DNA of 23,315 bases from Sedimenticola sp. (GCA_027038775.1 JALWGP010000357.1:1-23315); one strand, 5' to 3'. Shown: positions 15,220 to 21,058, counted from the stretch's first letter. The notes: generated by a model not told the origin, from the letters alone. A program made the numbers and translations.

Positions 15220-15258
15220 ATTCTTGGATAATTCAACTTCGATTCGGATAAACAAATC

Positions 15259-15822
15259 ATGACCAAAGGGCAGCAAAAGGGCACCTTGTCCATTCTCATT
15301 GTCGGCATCATCCTGGGTATTGCACTCTGGGGTGGTTTCAACTGGACCTTGGAACTGACCAACACGGAACAGTTCTGCATCTCCTGCCACGAGATGCGGG
15401 ACACCCCCTACGAAGAGTTGCAGGACACCATCCACTTCACCAACCGCACCGGTGTTCGTGCCACCTGTCCCGACTGCCACGTGCCCCGGGAGTGGATCCA
15501 CAAGATCGTCCGCAAGATCAAGGCTTCCAACGAGCTCTACCACCATTTCATCGTGAAGGACGTGGACACCCCGGAAAAATTCGAAGCCAAGCGCCTGGAG
15601 CTGGCACAACACGTGTGGAAGGCGATGAAGGACACCGATTCCCGCGAGTGCCGCAACTGCCACGATTTCGACTCCATGGACTTCGAACGCCAGGAGAGCC
15701 GCGCGGCGGATCGCCACGAAGAGGCCATAGACAACAACTACACCTGCATCGATTGCCACAAGGGCATTGCGCACCAGCTGCCGGAGGGCTACGTGCCCGA
15801 AACCCCGGGAGAAGAAGAGTAA
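15259..15822 (+). CDS. napC: Tetrahaem quinol dehydrogenase NapC
   Basis: NapC is a membrane-anchored tetrahaem cytochrome of the NapC/NirT family that oxidises quinol and reduces NapB. The 187-residue protein has one N-terminal membrane anchor (residues 11-27, ILIVGIILGIALWGGFN). Four CxxCH motifs follow: C40-H44 (CISCH), C70-H74 (CPDCH), C131-H135 (CRNCH) and C163-H167 (CIDCH). ELTNTEQFCISCHEM is the typical first-haem context. It is the last gene of the nap operon and is followed by a clear terminator. The ribosome site is weak, and 87 bp with a hairpin separate it from napB, so its level may differ from the rest. Confidence 0.95.
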   Translation: MTKGQQKGTLSILIVGIILGIALWGGFNWTLELTNTEQFCISCHEMRDTPYEELQDTIHFTNRTGVRATCPDCHVPREWIHKIVRKIKASNELYHHFIVKDVDTPEKFEAKRLELAQHVWKAMKDTDSRECRNCHDFDSMDFERQESRAADRHEEAIDNNYTCIDCHKGIAHQLPEGYVPETPGEEE

Positions 15823-15843
15823 CGAAGCGGTTGCCAGGAACAG

Positions 15844-15874
15844 AAAAGGCGGTCCTGCTGGGCCGCCTTTTCCA
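15844..15874 (+). terminator. Intrinsic terminator of the nap operon
   Basis: AAAAGGCGG (15844-15852) pairs perfectly with CCGCCTTTT (15863-15871), with a 10-nt loop. It sits about 20 bp after the napC stop and ends in TTTT. Confidence 0.8.
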
Positions 15875-15939
15875 TTCCCGACCGCCTTCTCATGACTGCA
15901 ATCAAGGACAACCCCGAAACGAGGATATAGATTTTCCCG

Positions 15940-16006
15940 AGGTTGGATGAAGTATCCGGCCTTTTCCGGTGGATTGTGTGGTGGCCCGATGGCCACCACT
16001 TTTTTT
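15940..16006 (+). ncRNA. Candidate small RNA downstream of nap
   Basis: A possible promoter (AGGACA at 15905-15910, 17-bp spacer, TAGATT at 15928-15933) lies after the nap terminator. A textbook terminator follows at 15978-16006. The transcript would be about 67 nt, with a CCGG-type inner hairpin and no credible reading frame. The promoter is weak (4 of 6 at each box), and the terminator may instead be a backup for nap. Confidence 0.3.
15978..16006 (+). terminator. Strong plus-strand intrinsic terminator
   Basis: GTGGTGGCC (15978-15986), a CGAT tetraloop and GGCCACCAC (15991-15999) are followed by seven T residues. It points rightward and ends 1 bp before the stop codon of the convergent minus-strand gene. 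That gene has no T-run on its side. Confidence 0.88.
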
Positions 16007-16007
16007 G

Positions 16008-16808
16008 TCAGGCCCGGTGCCGTTCCAGGATCACGGGGTCGCTCAGGCCGTGGAGCACCTGGAGCTCCCTCTTCCGCATCGCCACGTCCGACACGGCCCG
16101 GCTGAAGAACCCCCTCAACGGCCGCTTGAGGTGCGGCAACACCTCGCGCTTGGGAATTCTCTTCAGGGCACAGAAAATGGCCAGCGCGTAGGTTGCATCC
16201 CACCTGGAGAGGTGGTCCTCCTCCACCAGCCGCCCCCCCCGGATGTCCAGGGCCGCTCCCCGCAGGAACAGGGGGAGGCTGTTGGCGTAGATCACCCCGA
16301 ACCCCATGAAGATCGCCACCAGGTCGATGCCGTGCGACCACCTGGGGGCACCACCCGGCGGCAGCTCCCCGAGGCCGCGAACCAGGTACTCGGCAAGCAT
16401 CCGGGAGAAGCTGGCGACGAGCACCTCCCGGTTTGCCACCAGGCGCGCCTCGTAGATGATGGGCAGGGCGGCATCCAGCTTCAGCCTGTGCGCTCCGTGA
16501 AAGGCCTGCCTGGCGTCCCTCGGCGGGACCACCTTGGTGCGCAGATGGTAATGCGTGGAATCCAGAACCTGCCAGGGCCAGTGCGACATGCCCGCGTACT
16601 CGGCCGCCTTGGAGAAGATCAGTTCCGCCCTGCCCTGGACGCTCTGAACCTCTGCCGGAAAGTGGGCGTCGTCCGCCAGTACCAGTCGCGTCTGTAGATG
16701 GAAGATGCTGCCCGAGAGGTTTCGAAAAGCCCAGCCGTACGCATCGAAGAGCCACCGAATGGAGTGCTCGTTGAGCGGCGGCCTCCTGTTGAACAATGCT
16801 GAAAACAA
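16008..16808 (-). CDS. Unrecognised protein with degenerate zincin-like layout
   Basis: The start is a TTG at 16808 with AGGA 8 nt upstream; no in-frame ATG lies nearby. The 266-residue product is soluble, with no signal peptide. An aromatic N-terminal half includes EYAGMSHWPW (70-79). The segment LVASFSRMLAEYL (130-142), followed by HGIDLVAIFMGFGVIYANS (159-177), resembles a metallopeptidase-like layout in which a HExxH helix precedes an H/E-xxDL...GFGVxxAN helix. Here the expected HExxH position reads RMLAE, so zinc binding would be lost. That comparison is from memory and uncertain. The gene is divergent from the DUF3581 gene (46 bp between starts). The function is unknown. Confidence 0.72.
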   Translation of the reverse strand: MFSALFNRRPPLNEHSIRWLFDAYGWAFRNLSGSIFHLQTRLVLADDAHFPAEVQSVQGRAELIFSKAAEYAGMSHWPWQVLDSTHYHLRTKVVPPRDARQAFHGAHRLKLDAALPIIYEARLVANREVLVASFSRMLAEYLVRGLGELPPGGAPRWSHGIDLVAIFMGFGVIYANSLPLFLRGAALDIRGGRLVEEDHLSRWDATYALAIFCALKRIPKREVLPHLKRPLRGFFSRAVSDVAMRKRELQVLHGLSDPVILERHRA

Positions 16809-16854
16809 GTTCGCTTTCCTGCTAAACTCTGGGCCGGAATTTCAGGGTACCTGC

Positions 16855-17559
16855 ATGATACTAGAAAACTATTACAGAATTAACCAGAACAGGGTGCTGG
16901 TGTCCCGGCAGCAGGCCAGCAATTTTGCCAAGCAGATCGCCAACGACTTCAACCCGATCCACGACGTAGACTCCAAGCGCTTCTGCGTACCCGGTGATCT
17001 TCTCTTCAGCCTGGTCCTCAACCATTACGGTCTCAACCGGCACATGCGTTTCGTCTTCTCCGGCATGGTCAACGACAACATCCAGCTGATATTCCCCGAC
17101 TCGGATGCACACGAACTGACCATCACGGGCGACAACGGCAAGGAGTATCTGCACCTGGAACGCCACGGAGAGGCCACCCGGGAACCGGGGGTGATCGAAA
17201 GGCTGGTCAAAGTCTACGTGGCCTTTTCCGGGCAGGCCTTCCCGCATATCCTGGTGCCCCTCATGGAAGAAAAGGGGGTGATGATCAACCCGGACCGGCC
17301 GTTGATCATCTACGAGAGCATGGAGATCCACCTGGACAGGCTCGACCTGGAAGACCCCGTCCTGAACCTGAGCGGTACCTCGCTCGAGGTTCAGGGCAAG
17401 CGCGGCAAGGTCGCGCTGGAATTCACCCTGGACGACGGCGGAAAGACCGTGGGGCACGGCATCAAGAACATGGTGCTCTCGGGGCTGCGTCCCTTCGACG
17501 CGGAACGCATGCAGGAGGTGGTGGAGGATTATCACCGGCGCATGCAGCAGGGCGCCTGA
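16855..17559 (+). CDS. DUF3581 family protein with MaoC-like motif
   Basis: I take the ATG at 16855 (MILENYYRINQNRVLVSRQQ, 234 residues) because homologous-looking sequence begins there; the open frame to 16705 overlaps the divergent gene. The sequence matches the DUF3581 family of gammaproteobacteria (FAKQIANDFNPIHDVDSKRF, CVPGDLLFSLVLN, AFSGQAFPHILVPLM, PLIIYESMEI). ANDFNPIHDVD has the D-x-N-P-I-H-x-x-D pattern of MaoC/hydratase-2 hotdog enzymes (D31, N33, H36), and a second half with beta-rich ESMEIHLDRLDL could form the second hotdog. No enzymatic role is known to me. It is a single gene with divergent and convergent neighbours. Confidence 0.88.
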   Translation: MILENYYRINQNRVLVSRQQASNFAKQIANDFNPIHDVDSKRFCVPGDLLFSLVLNHYGLNRHMRFVFSGMVNDNIQLIFPDSDAHELTITGDNGKEYLHLERHGEATREPGVIERLVKVYVAFSGQAFPHILVPLMEEKGVMINPDRPLIIYESMEIHLDRLDLEDPVLNLSGTSLEVQGKRGKVALEFTLDDGGKTVGHGIKNMVLSGLRPFDAERMQEVVEDYHRRMQQGA

Positions 17560-17574
17560 ATCCGCGGCTTCGGC

Positions 17575-17754
17575 TCAGCGCTTTCTCTTCGATTCCCGGT
17601 ACCGCACCACCAGCGTGGTGATGCCCAGTGCAATTCCCGTCGAGAGCGTCATGCGCGCCAGCCACTCCGGCCACGCCGGATTCGGCGTGAGCAGTGCGAA
17701 GGCGCCGATGACGACGAGCCAGAAGGAGACCTTGATGAGGAGCGAGGTTTTCAT
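17575..17754 (-). CDS. Small 59-residue membrane protein, unrecognised
   Basis: The short frame ATG 17752-17754 to TGA 17575-17577 encodes MKTSLLIKVSFWLVVIGAFA, then a LTPNPAWPEWLARM loop and a second helix of about 15 residues (TLSTGIALGITTLVV), ending in a basic tail RYRESKRKR. This is a plausible two-helix inner-membrane protein with a positive-inside C-terminus. It starts 10 bp after the folX stop on the same strand, so it is probably third in folE-folX. The ribosome site is weak. Its convergent neighbour (DUF3581) ends 15 bp away. The function is unknown, but hydrophobic pattern and operon position support translation. Confidence 0.6.
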   Translation of the reverse strand: MKTSLLIKVSFWLVVIGAFALLTPNPAWPEWLARMTLSTGIALGITTLVVRYRESKRKR

Positions 17755-17764
17755 CCCGGAATGA

Positions 17765-18115
17765 TCAGCGGCTGGCGCTCACCGTCGCCGAAACCGAGTC
17801 TGAGAAACGCAGCGCGTGGGGCTTGTCCACCTCCACCTCGGCATGGCGGATCTCGGGGTTGGACATCACTAGGTCCAGCACCTCTGCCGCCAGCCGTTCC
17901 AGCAGCAGGAAGCGCCCGCCTTCCACCATGCTGATGATCTCCTTGGTGATGGTACGGTAGTTGACCGCATACTTGACGTCATCTGTCTCCGCAGCGTCGT
18001 CGGCCTTGTAGCTGAAACGCACGTTGATCACCACGTCCTGACGTTTCTGCAGCTCGTCGTCGTTGAAGCCGATGTAGGTGCGAAGCCTCAGGTCCTTGAT
18101 CTTGATCGTGATCAT
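17765..18115 (-). CDS. folX: Dihydroneopterin triphosphate 2'-epimerase FolX
   Basis: The 116-residue protein starts [18 protein letters not shown] and is closer to E. coli FolX (IRIKNLRLRTFIGI, NYRTVTKNII, AEVEIDKLHALRYADSVS) than to FolB. FolX epimerises dihydroneopterin triphosphate to dihydromonapterin triphosphate, the first dedicated step to tetrahydromonapterin, a pterin cofactor for example of bacterial phenylalanine hydroxylase. Visible motifs are [34 protein letters not shown] and [16 protein letters not shown]. The start overlaps the folE stop by 4 bp (ATGA), so GTP cyclohydrolase product is made next to its epimerase. A FolB-like dihydroneopterin aldolase activity is the alternative. 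The second monapterin gene, folM, is not in the window. Confidence 0.85.
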   Translation of the reverse strand: MITIKIKDLRLRTYIGFNDDELQKRQDVVINVRFSYKADDAAETDDVKYAVNYRTITKEIISMVEGGRFLLLERLAAEVLDLVMSNPEIRHAEVEVDKPHALRFSDSVSATVSASR

Positions 18116-18681
18116 CGCAGCTTGACGAGGGTAAGGAATTCTTCCCTTGTGCTCTGATTCTCCCGGAAGGTTCCGAGCATCATGGAGGTAGTGGTCAACG
18201 AGTTCTGCTTCTGCACACCGCGCATCATCATGCACAGGTGGGATGCCTCGATGATAACACCCACCCCCTTGGCACCGATCACCTGCTCGATGGCCAGGGC
18301 GATCTGGGTGGTGAGCTGTTCCTGGATCTGCAACCGCCTGGCGTACATGTCGACGATACGAGCCACCTTGGAGAGGCCGATCACCTTGCCATCGGGCAGG
18401 TAGGCGACGTGTGCCTTGCCGATGAAGGGCAGCATGTGGTGCTCGCACAGGGAATAGAGCTCGATGTCCTTGACAATCACCATCTCGTCGTTATCCGAGG
18501 GAAAGATCGCGTCGTTCACGATCTCTTCCAGGGACTGCTCGTATCCCCGGGTGAGGAACTCCATCGCCTTGGCCGCCCGCTCTGGTGTCCTCAGCAGCCC
18601 TTCACGTGAGATGTCCTCCCCGACCTGCGTGATGATCTCACGGTAGCACCGCGCCAGCCCCTCGATGTTCTCTTCGCTCAT
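18112..18681 (-). CDS. folE: GTP cyclohydrolase I FolE
   Basis: FolE converts GTP to dihydroneopterin triphosphate, the first step of folate and pterin synthesis. The 189-residue protein starts [20 protein letters not shown]; the ATG at 18681 is chosen over the longer frame because family homology starts there. Zinc ligands are C79 and H82 in [10 protein letters not shown] and C150 in [10 protein letters not shown]. Catalytic-core stretches are [34 protein letters not shown] and [12 protein letters not shown]. The size is normal for the type I enzyme. It overlaps folX by 4 bp. A TATACT -10 lies 27 nt before the predicted leader end, so the pair likely has its own promoter. Confidence 0.96.
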   Translation of the reverse strand: MSEENIEGLARCYREIITQVGEDISREGLLRTPERAAKAMEFLTRGYEQSLEEIVNDAIFPSDNDEMVIVKDIELYSLCEHHMLPFIGKAHVAYLPDGKVIGLSKVARIVDMYARRLQIQEQLTTQIALAIEQVIGAKGVGVIIEASHLCMMMRGVQKQNSLTTTSMMLGTFRENQSTREEFLTLVKLR

Positions 18682-18714
18682 GTTTGGTGTATCCCTCTCG
18701 TCGAGATCGGCTCG

Positions 18715-18720
18715 AGTATA
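18715..18720 (-). promoter_or_regulatory. Candidate -10 element for folE-folX
   Basis: TATACT on the minus strand matches TATAAT at 5 of 6 positions and gives a leader of about 27 nt before the folE ATG. No convincing -35 is visible 16-18 bp upstream. Confidence 0.4.
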
Positions 18721-18763
18721 GCGGGAAAAAGGTCGTGGTTCCCGCAAGGATGACCCAGGATTT

Positions 18764-18825
18764 CGGGCATGAAAAAAGCCCACCACACGGTGGGCTTTTC
18801 TGCTGTATGGCGCGCCAGGAAGGAT
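18764..18825 (-). repeat. Direct repeat copy 1: truncated tRNA-Arg 3' end plus terminator
   Basis: These 62 bp are identical to 18917-18978 except at one base (18793/18946). They contain the last 18 nt of the tRNA-Arg gene (18808-18825, including the encoded CCA) and its downstream terminator hairpin GCCCACC-ACAC-GGTGGGC followed by T residues on the minus strand. The rest of the tRNA is missing, so this is a remnant and not a gene. Confidence 0.9.
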
Positions 18826-18866
18826 GGCTCACGCTTCGCGTTCGCTCTGCGCGCCTTCGGCGCTTG
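18826..18866. mobile_element. 41-nt palindromic insert in the T-loop of the tRNA-Arg remnant
   Basis: In the intact tRNA the T-arm complement reads GGAAGGAT/TCGAACC without a break. In the remnant the same two halves (ending 18825, resuming 18867) are separated by 41 GC-rich nt that start GGCTC. Two short hairpins are visible in it: ACGC-TTC-GCGT and GCGCC-TTC-GGCGC. It is too short to code for anything. Confidence 0.55.
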
Positions 18867-18889
18867 TCGAACCGAGCCTTTTGGATTTC

Positions 18890-18905
18890 GTCGGAGGTTC
18901 GAATC
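18890..18905 (+). repeat. Inverted copy of the tRNA-Arg T-arm
   Basis: GTCGGAGGTTCGAATC on the plus strand is identical to the tRNA-Arg T-arm, which is read from the minus strand at 18976-18991. A second match, CGAACCGAGC (18868-18877), corresponds to the anticodon-stem 3' strand. The spacer unit therefore holds an opposite-facing fragment of its host tRNA. Confidence 0.75.
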
Positions 18906-18916
18906 TCCTTCGTAGC

Positions 18917-18978
18917 CGGGCATGAAAAAAGCCCACCACACGGTGAGCTTTTCTGCTGTATGGCGCGCCAGGAAGGAT
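18917..18978 (-). repeat. Direct repeat copy 2: 3' end of the intact tRNA-Arg plus terminator
   Basis: This is the second copy of the 62-bp repeat found at 18764-18825 (offset 153 bp). It includes the true tRNA 3' end and the terminator at 18925-18952, in which base 18946 creates a wobble pair. Confidence 0.9.
18925..18952 (-). terminator. Terminator of tRNA-Arg
   Basis: On the minus strand the stem GCTCACC/GGTGGGC (one G-U pair, 4-nt loop) is followed by six T residues, about 9 nt after the encoded CCA. Confidence 0.8.
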
Positions 18979-19037
18979 TCGAACCTCCGACCGCTCGGTT
19001 CGTAGCCGAGTACTCTATCCAGCTGAGCTACTGGCGC
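18961..19037 (-). tRNA. tRNA-Arg (anticodon ACG)
   Basis: The 77-nt gene starts GCGCCAGTAGCTCAGCTGG and ends with an encoded CCA. The acceptor stem GCGCCAG/CTGGCGC is perfect. The anticodon arm is CTCGG-CTACGAA-CCGAG with anticodon ACG at 19001-19003 (A34 normally becomes inosine and reads CGN codons). The T-arm has GGTTCGAATC. It follows tRNA-Ser(GCU) on the same strand, the order found downstream of csrA in E. coli (serV-argV). Confidence 0.96.
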
Positions 19038-19083
19038 GTGGGTGGCAAATTTTGCGGCTTTGCCGGCCGTTTGTCAATGGAGG

Positions 19084-19106
19084 CAGATGGCGGAGAGCGA
19101 GGGATT
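19084..19106 (-). repeat. Truncated tRNA-Ser 3' end (remnant copy)
   Basis: These 23 bp are identical to 19220-19242, offset 136 bp. They carry the acceptor 3' strand with CCA (19088-19090) and the T-stem start of tRNA-Ser, after which the sequence departs at the T-loop. Confidence 0.85.
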
Positions 19107-19135
19107 GGCTCCCTGCGGTCGCCTCTGCTCCGCGG
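19106..19135. mobile_element. 30-nt insert in the T-loop of the tRNA-Ser remnant
   Basis: The intact gene reads GGGAT/TCGAACCC. The remnant has GGGAT (19101-19105), then 30 nt starting TGGCTC and ending CCGCGG, then TCGAACCC (19136-19143). The position and the GGCTC start match the insert in the tRNA-Arg remnant, and both share TCGC-CTCTGC-like sequence. Confidence 0.55.
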
Positions 19136-19154
19136 TCGAACCCGGCCTGTTTGA

Positions 19155-19176
19155 ATCGAAGGTTCGAATCCCGCTC
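19155..19176 (+). repeat. Inverted copy of the tRNA-Ser T-arm
   Basis: The plus strand carries AAGGTTCGAATCCC followed by GCTC, preceded by ATCG. It matches the tRNA-Ser T-arm (ATCGAGGGTTCGAATCCC, then TCGCTC, read from the minus strand) with one substitution and a 2-nt deletion. It is opposite in direction to the host tRNA, as in the tRNA-Arg unit. Confidence 0.65.
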
Positions 19177-19223
19177 ATTTCAGGGCCAGTGCTGCTTCAG
19201 CTTCGCGGCATTGTCCCAACAGA

Positions 19224-19313
19224 TGGCGGAGAGCGAGGGATTCGAACCCTCGATGGGCGTTAACCCATACACCCTTAGCAGGGGTGCGCCTTCAGCCACT
19301 CGGCCAGCTCTCC
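19224..19313 (-). tRNA. tRNA-Ser (anticodon GCU)
   Basis: The 90-nt class II tRNA gene starts GGAGAGCTGGCCGAGTGG and ends in an encoded CCA. The acceptor stem GGAGAGC/GCTCTCC is perfect. The anticodon GCT is at 19277-19279 in the loop CTGCTAA. A long variable arm (TATGGGTTAACGCCCAT) is typical of serine tRNAs. It lies 74 bp downstream of csrA. Confidence 0.96.
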
Positions 19314-19387
19314 GGTACGGACCTTCCTGCATCCGCAAACGAATCAGGGGCGCAATTCTAGCCGCCCCTGACCGATTTTGCCAGTGC

Positions 19388-19600
19388 TTATGACTCCCCG
19401 GTTCCTTCCGTGGAAAGGTTTCCCGCCTCTTCCAGCTGTTCCGCCTTGATGCGCTCGTAGATCTCCTCCCGGTGAACGGAGATGTCCCTTGGGGCGTTCA
19501 CGCCGATGCGCACCTGGTTGCCTTTCACACCGAGCACGGTAACGGTGACATCGTCACCGATCATCAGGGTCTCCCCGACCCTGCGCGTCAATATCAACAT
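19388..19600 (-). CDS. csrA: Carbon storage regulator CsrA
   Basis: CsrA is a small dimeric RNA-binding protein that recognises GGA motifs in mRNA leaders and controls translation and stability of metabolism, motility and biofilm genes. The 70-residue protein begins [17 protein letters not shown] and contains [19 protein letters not shown]. The RNA-binding residues L4 and R44 are present. The Glu/Thr/Ser-rich tail is a few residues longer than in E. coli (61). AGGAG precedes the ATG. It lies between lysC and tRNA-Ser, the position conserved in gammaproteobacteria. The leader holds several GGA motifs, which suggests self-regulation. Confidence 0.97.
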   Translation of the reverse strand: MLILTRRVGETLMIGDDVTVTVLGVKGNQVRIGVNAPRDISVHREEIYERIKAEQLEEAGNLSTEGTGES

Positions 19601-19610
19601 GAGTCAAAAC

Positions 19611-19648
19611 TCCTCGTCTAAGTTCCTTTCGGCTCCCGGCCACTTTCC
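19611..19648 (-). promoter_or_regulatory. GGA motifs in the csrA leader (candidate CsrA sites)
   Basis: On the minus strand GGA occurs four times in 38 nt before the start: at 19646-19648, 19634-19636, 19624-19626 and within the Shine-Dalgarno at 19611-19613. Two lie in GCCGGGA contexts near a GC-rich inverted repeat. E. coli csrA is autoregulated through comparable multiple sites. Confidence 0.5.
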
Positions 19649-19691
19649 CGGCGGCCGGGATCACCCGGTCAAACCAAGCCTGGTCCGTTTG

Positions 19692-19697
19692 ATTATA
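19692..19697 (-). promoter_or_regulatory. csrA promoter -10 element
   Basis: A perfect TATAAT on the minus strand predicts a start near 19685 and an 85-nt leader. The -35 region is poor (TAGAAT at 17 bp). The hexamer overlaps TTGAT-TATA-ATCAT (19689-19702), which is 9 of 10 to the FNR consensus. Confidence 0.55.
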
Positions 19698-19755
19698 ATC
19701 ATTGACGACGCCTCATTCTACTGTTCACTTGAATAATCCACATTGGATTTTTGAA

Positions 19756-20982
19756 TCAGGCATCGACCCGATCGAGGTGAAAAGCTTCGTGGAGCGTACG
19801 GACTGCCAGCTCCAGGTATTTCTCCTCGACGATGACGGAAATCTTGATCTCCGAGGTGGAGATCATCTGGATGTTGATCTGCTCGTCGGCAAGGGCCTTG
19901 AACATGGTGCTGGCGATGCCGGCGTGGGAGCGCATGCCCACCCCCACGAGGGCGATCTTGACGATCTTGTCATCGGCCTCCACTTCCCGGGCCCCCAGTT
20001 CGTCCGCGGTCCTGCGCAGAATCTCGAGGGCGCGGTCCAGGTCGTTGCGGTGCACGGTGAAGGTGAAGTCGGTGGTGCCGTCCTTGCCGATGTTCTGGAC
20101 GATCATGTCCACCTCGATGTTGGCCTCACCGATGGGACCGAGGATCTGGTAGGCCACGCCGGGGTGGTCGGGCACGCCCCGGATGGTGAGCTTGGCCTCG
20201 TCGCGGCTGAAAGCGATGCCTGAGATCTTTGCCTGTTCCACGTTCTCGTCCTCTTCCAGGGTGATGAGCGTCCCCTCGCCCTCTTCGAAACTGGAGAGAA
20301 CGCGCAGGGGCACATTGTACTTGCCGGCAAACTCCACCGAGCGGATCTGCAGCACCTTGGAGCCCGAGCTGGCCATCTCCAGCATCTCCTCGAAGGTGAT
20401 GCGGTCGAGGCGGCGCGCCTTGGGTTCCACGCGCGGGTCGGTGGTGTAGACGCCGTCCACGTCGGTGTAGATCTGGCACTCGTCCGCCTTCAGCGCCGCC
20501 GCCATGGCCACCGCCGTGGTGTCGGAACCGCCGCGCCCCAGGGTGGTGATGGCGCCGGTCTCGTCCACGCCCTGGAAGCCGGCCACCACCACCACGCGCC
20601 CGGCCTCGAGGTCGGCGCGCACCCGGGTTCCGTCGATGTCCATGATGCGCGCCTTGCTGTGAGCGCTGTCGGTGCGGATGTGGACTTGGCCGCCGGTGTA
20701 GGAGCGGGCGTCCATCCCCAGGCGGTGCAGCGCCATGGCCAGCAGGGCGATGGTCACCTGCTCACCGGTGGAGAGCAGCACGTCCATCTCGCGCGGGCTG
20801 GGGTCGGGATTGATCTCCCTGGCCAGTTCGATGAGCCGGTTGGTCTCGCCCGACATGGCGGAGACCACCACCACCACCTGGTTGCCGCGGTCGTGCCAAG
20901 ATTTCACCTTCTCGGCCACAGCGCGAATGCGTTCCACGCTGCCCACCGAGGTGCCGCCGTATTTCTGAACGATGAGTGCCAT
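19756..20982 (-). CDS. lysC: Aspartate kinase LysC
   Basis: Aspartokinase phosphorylates L-aspartate, the first step to lysine, threonine and methionine. The 408-residue protein starts at the ATG at 20982 ([19 protein letters not shown]), since KYGGTS is the family N-terminus; the longer frame is non-homologous. Other motifs are [30 protein letters not shown] and [13 protein letters not shown]. Two ACT domains follow at about residues 265-330 and 345-405 ([19 protein letters not shown]), where feedback inhibitors bind. The length fits the monofunctional alpha/beta-type enzyme of pseudomonads and relatives. It lies between alaS and csrA, the order known in many gammaproteobacteria. A hairpin separates it from alaS. 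Confidence 0.96.
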   Translation of the reverse strand: MALIVQKYGGTSVGSVERIRAVAEKVKSWHDRGNQVVVVVSAMSGETNRLIELAREINPDPSPREMDVLLSTGEQVTIALLAMALHRLGMDARSYTGGQVHIRTDSAHSKARIMDIDGTRVRADLEAGRVVVVAGFQGVDETGAITTLGRGGSDTTAVAMAAALKADECQIYTDVDGVYTTDPRVEPKARRLDRITFEEMLEMASSGSKVLQIRSVEFAGKYNVPLRVLSSFEEGEGTLITLEEDENVEQAKISGIAFSRDEAKLTIRGVPDHPGVAYQILGPIGEANIEVDMIVQNIGKDGTTDFTFTVHRNDLDRALEILRRTADELGAREVEADDKIVKIALVGVGMRSHAGIASTMFKALADEQINIQMISTSEIKISVIVEEKYLELAVRTLHEAFHLDRVDA

Positions 20983-21007
20983 CTGTCTAGGGTTCCAGGA
21001 TGTAACG

Positions 21008-21031
21008 AAACGGCCCGGCAATGCCGGGCCG
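21008..21031 (-). terminator. GC hairpin between alaS and lysC
   Basis: A perfect 9-bp stem, CGGCCCGGC/GCCGGGCCG (21011-21019 with 21023-21031), and a 3-nt loop are followed on the minus strand by only TTT. It is a possible weak terminator of alaS. Confidence 0.5.
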
Positions 21032-21058
21032 CGGCGAATTATAACCGGCGGCCGACGC

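Noticed and set aside
18678..18941. Minus-strand frames across the folE/tRNA-Arg interval
   Set aside because: They read through tRNA remnants and terminators and repeat the same peptide because of the direct repeat; not protein-coding.
18764..19313. CRISPR-like array in the tRNA region
   Set aside because: The repeats are two copies each of tRNA 3' ends and different between the two loci; there are no regular short repeats or spacers and no cas genes.
20983..21058. Lysine riboswitch upstream of lysC
   Set aside because: Only 76 bp separate lysC from alaS, and they hold a simple GC hairpin, with no room for the multi-helix riboswitch.
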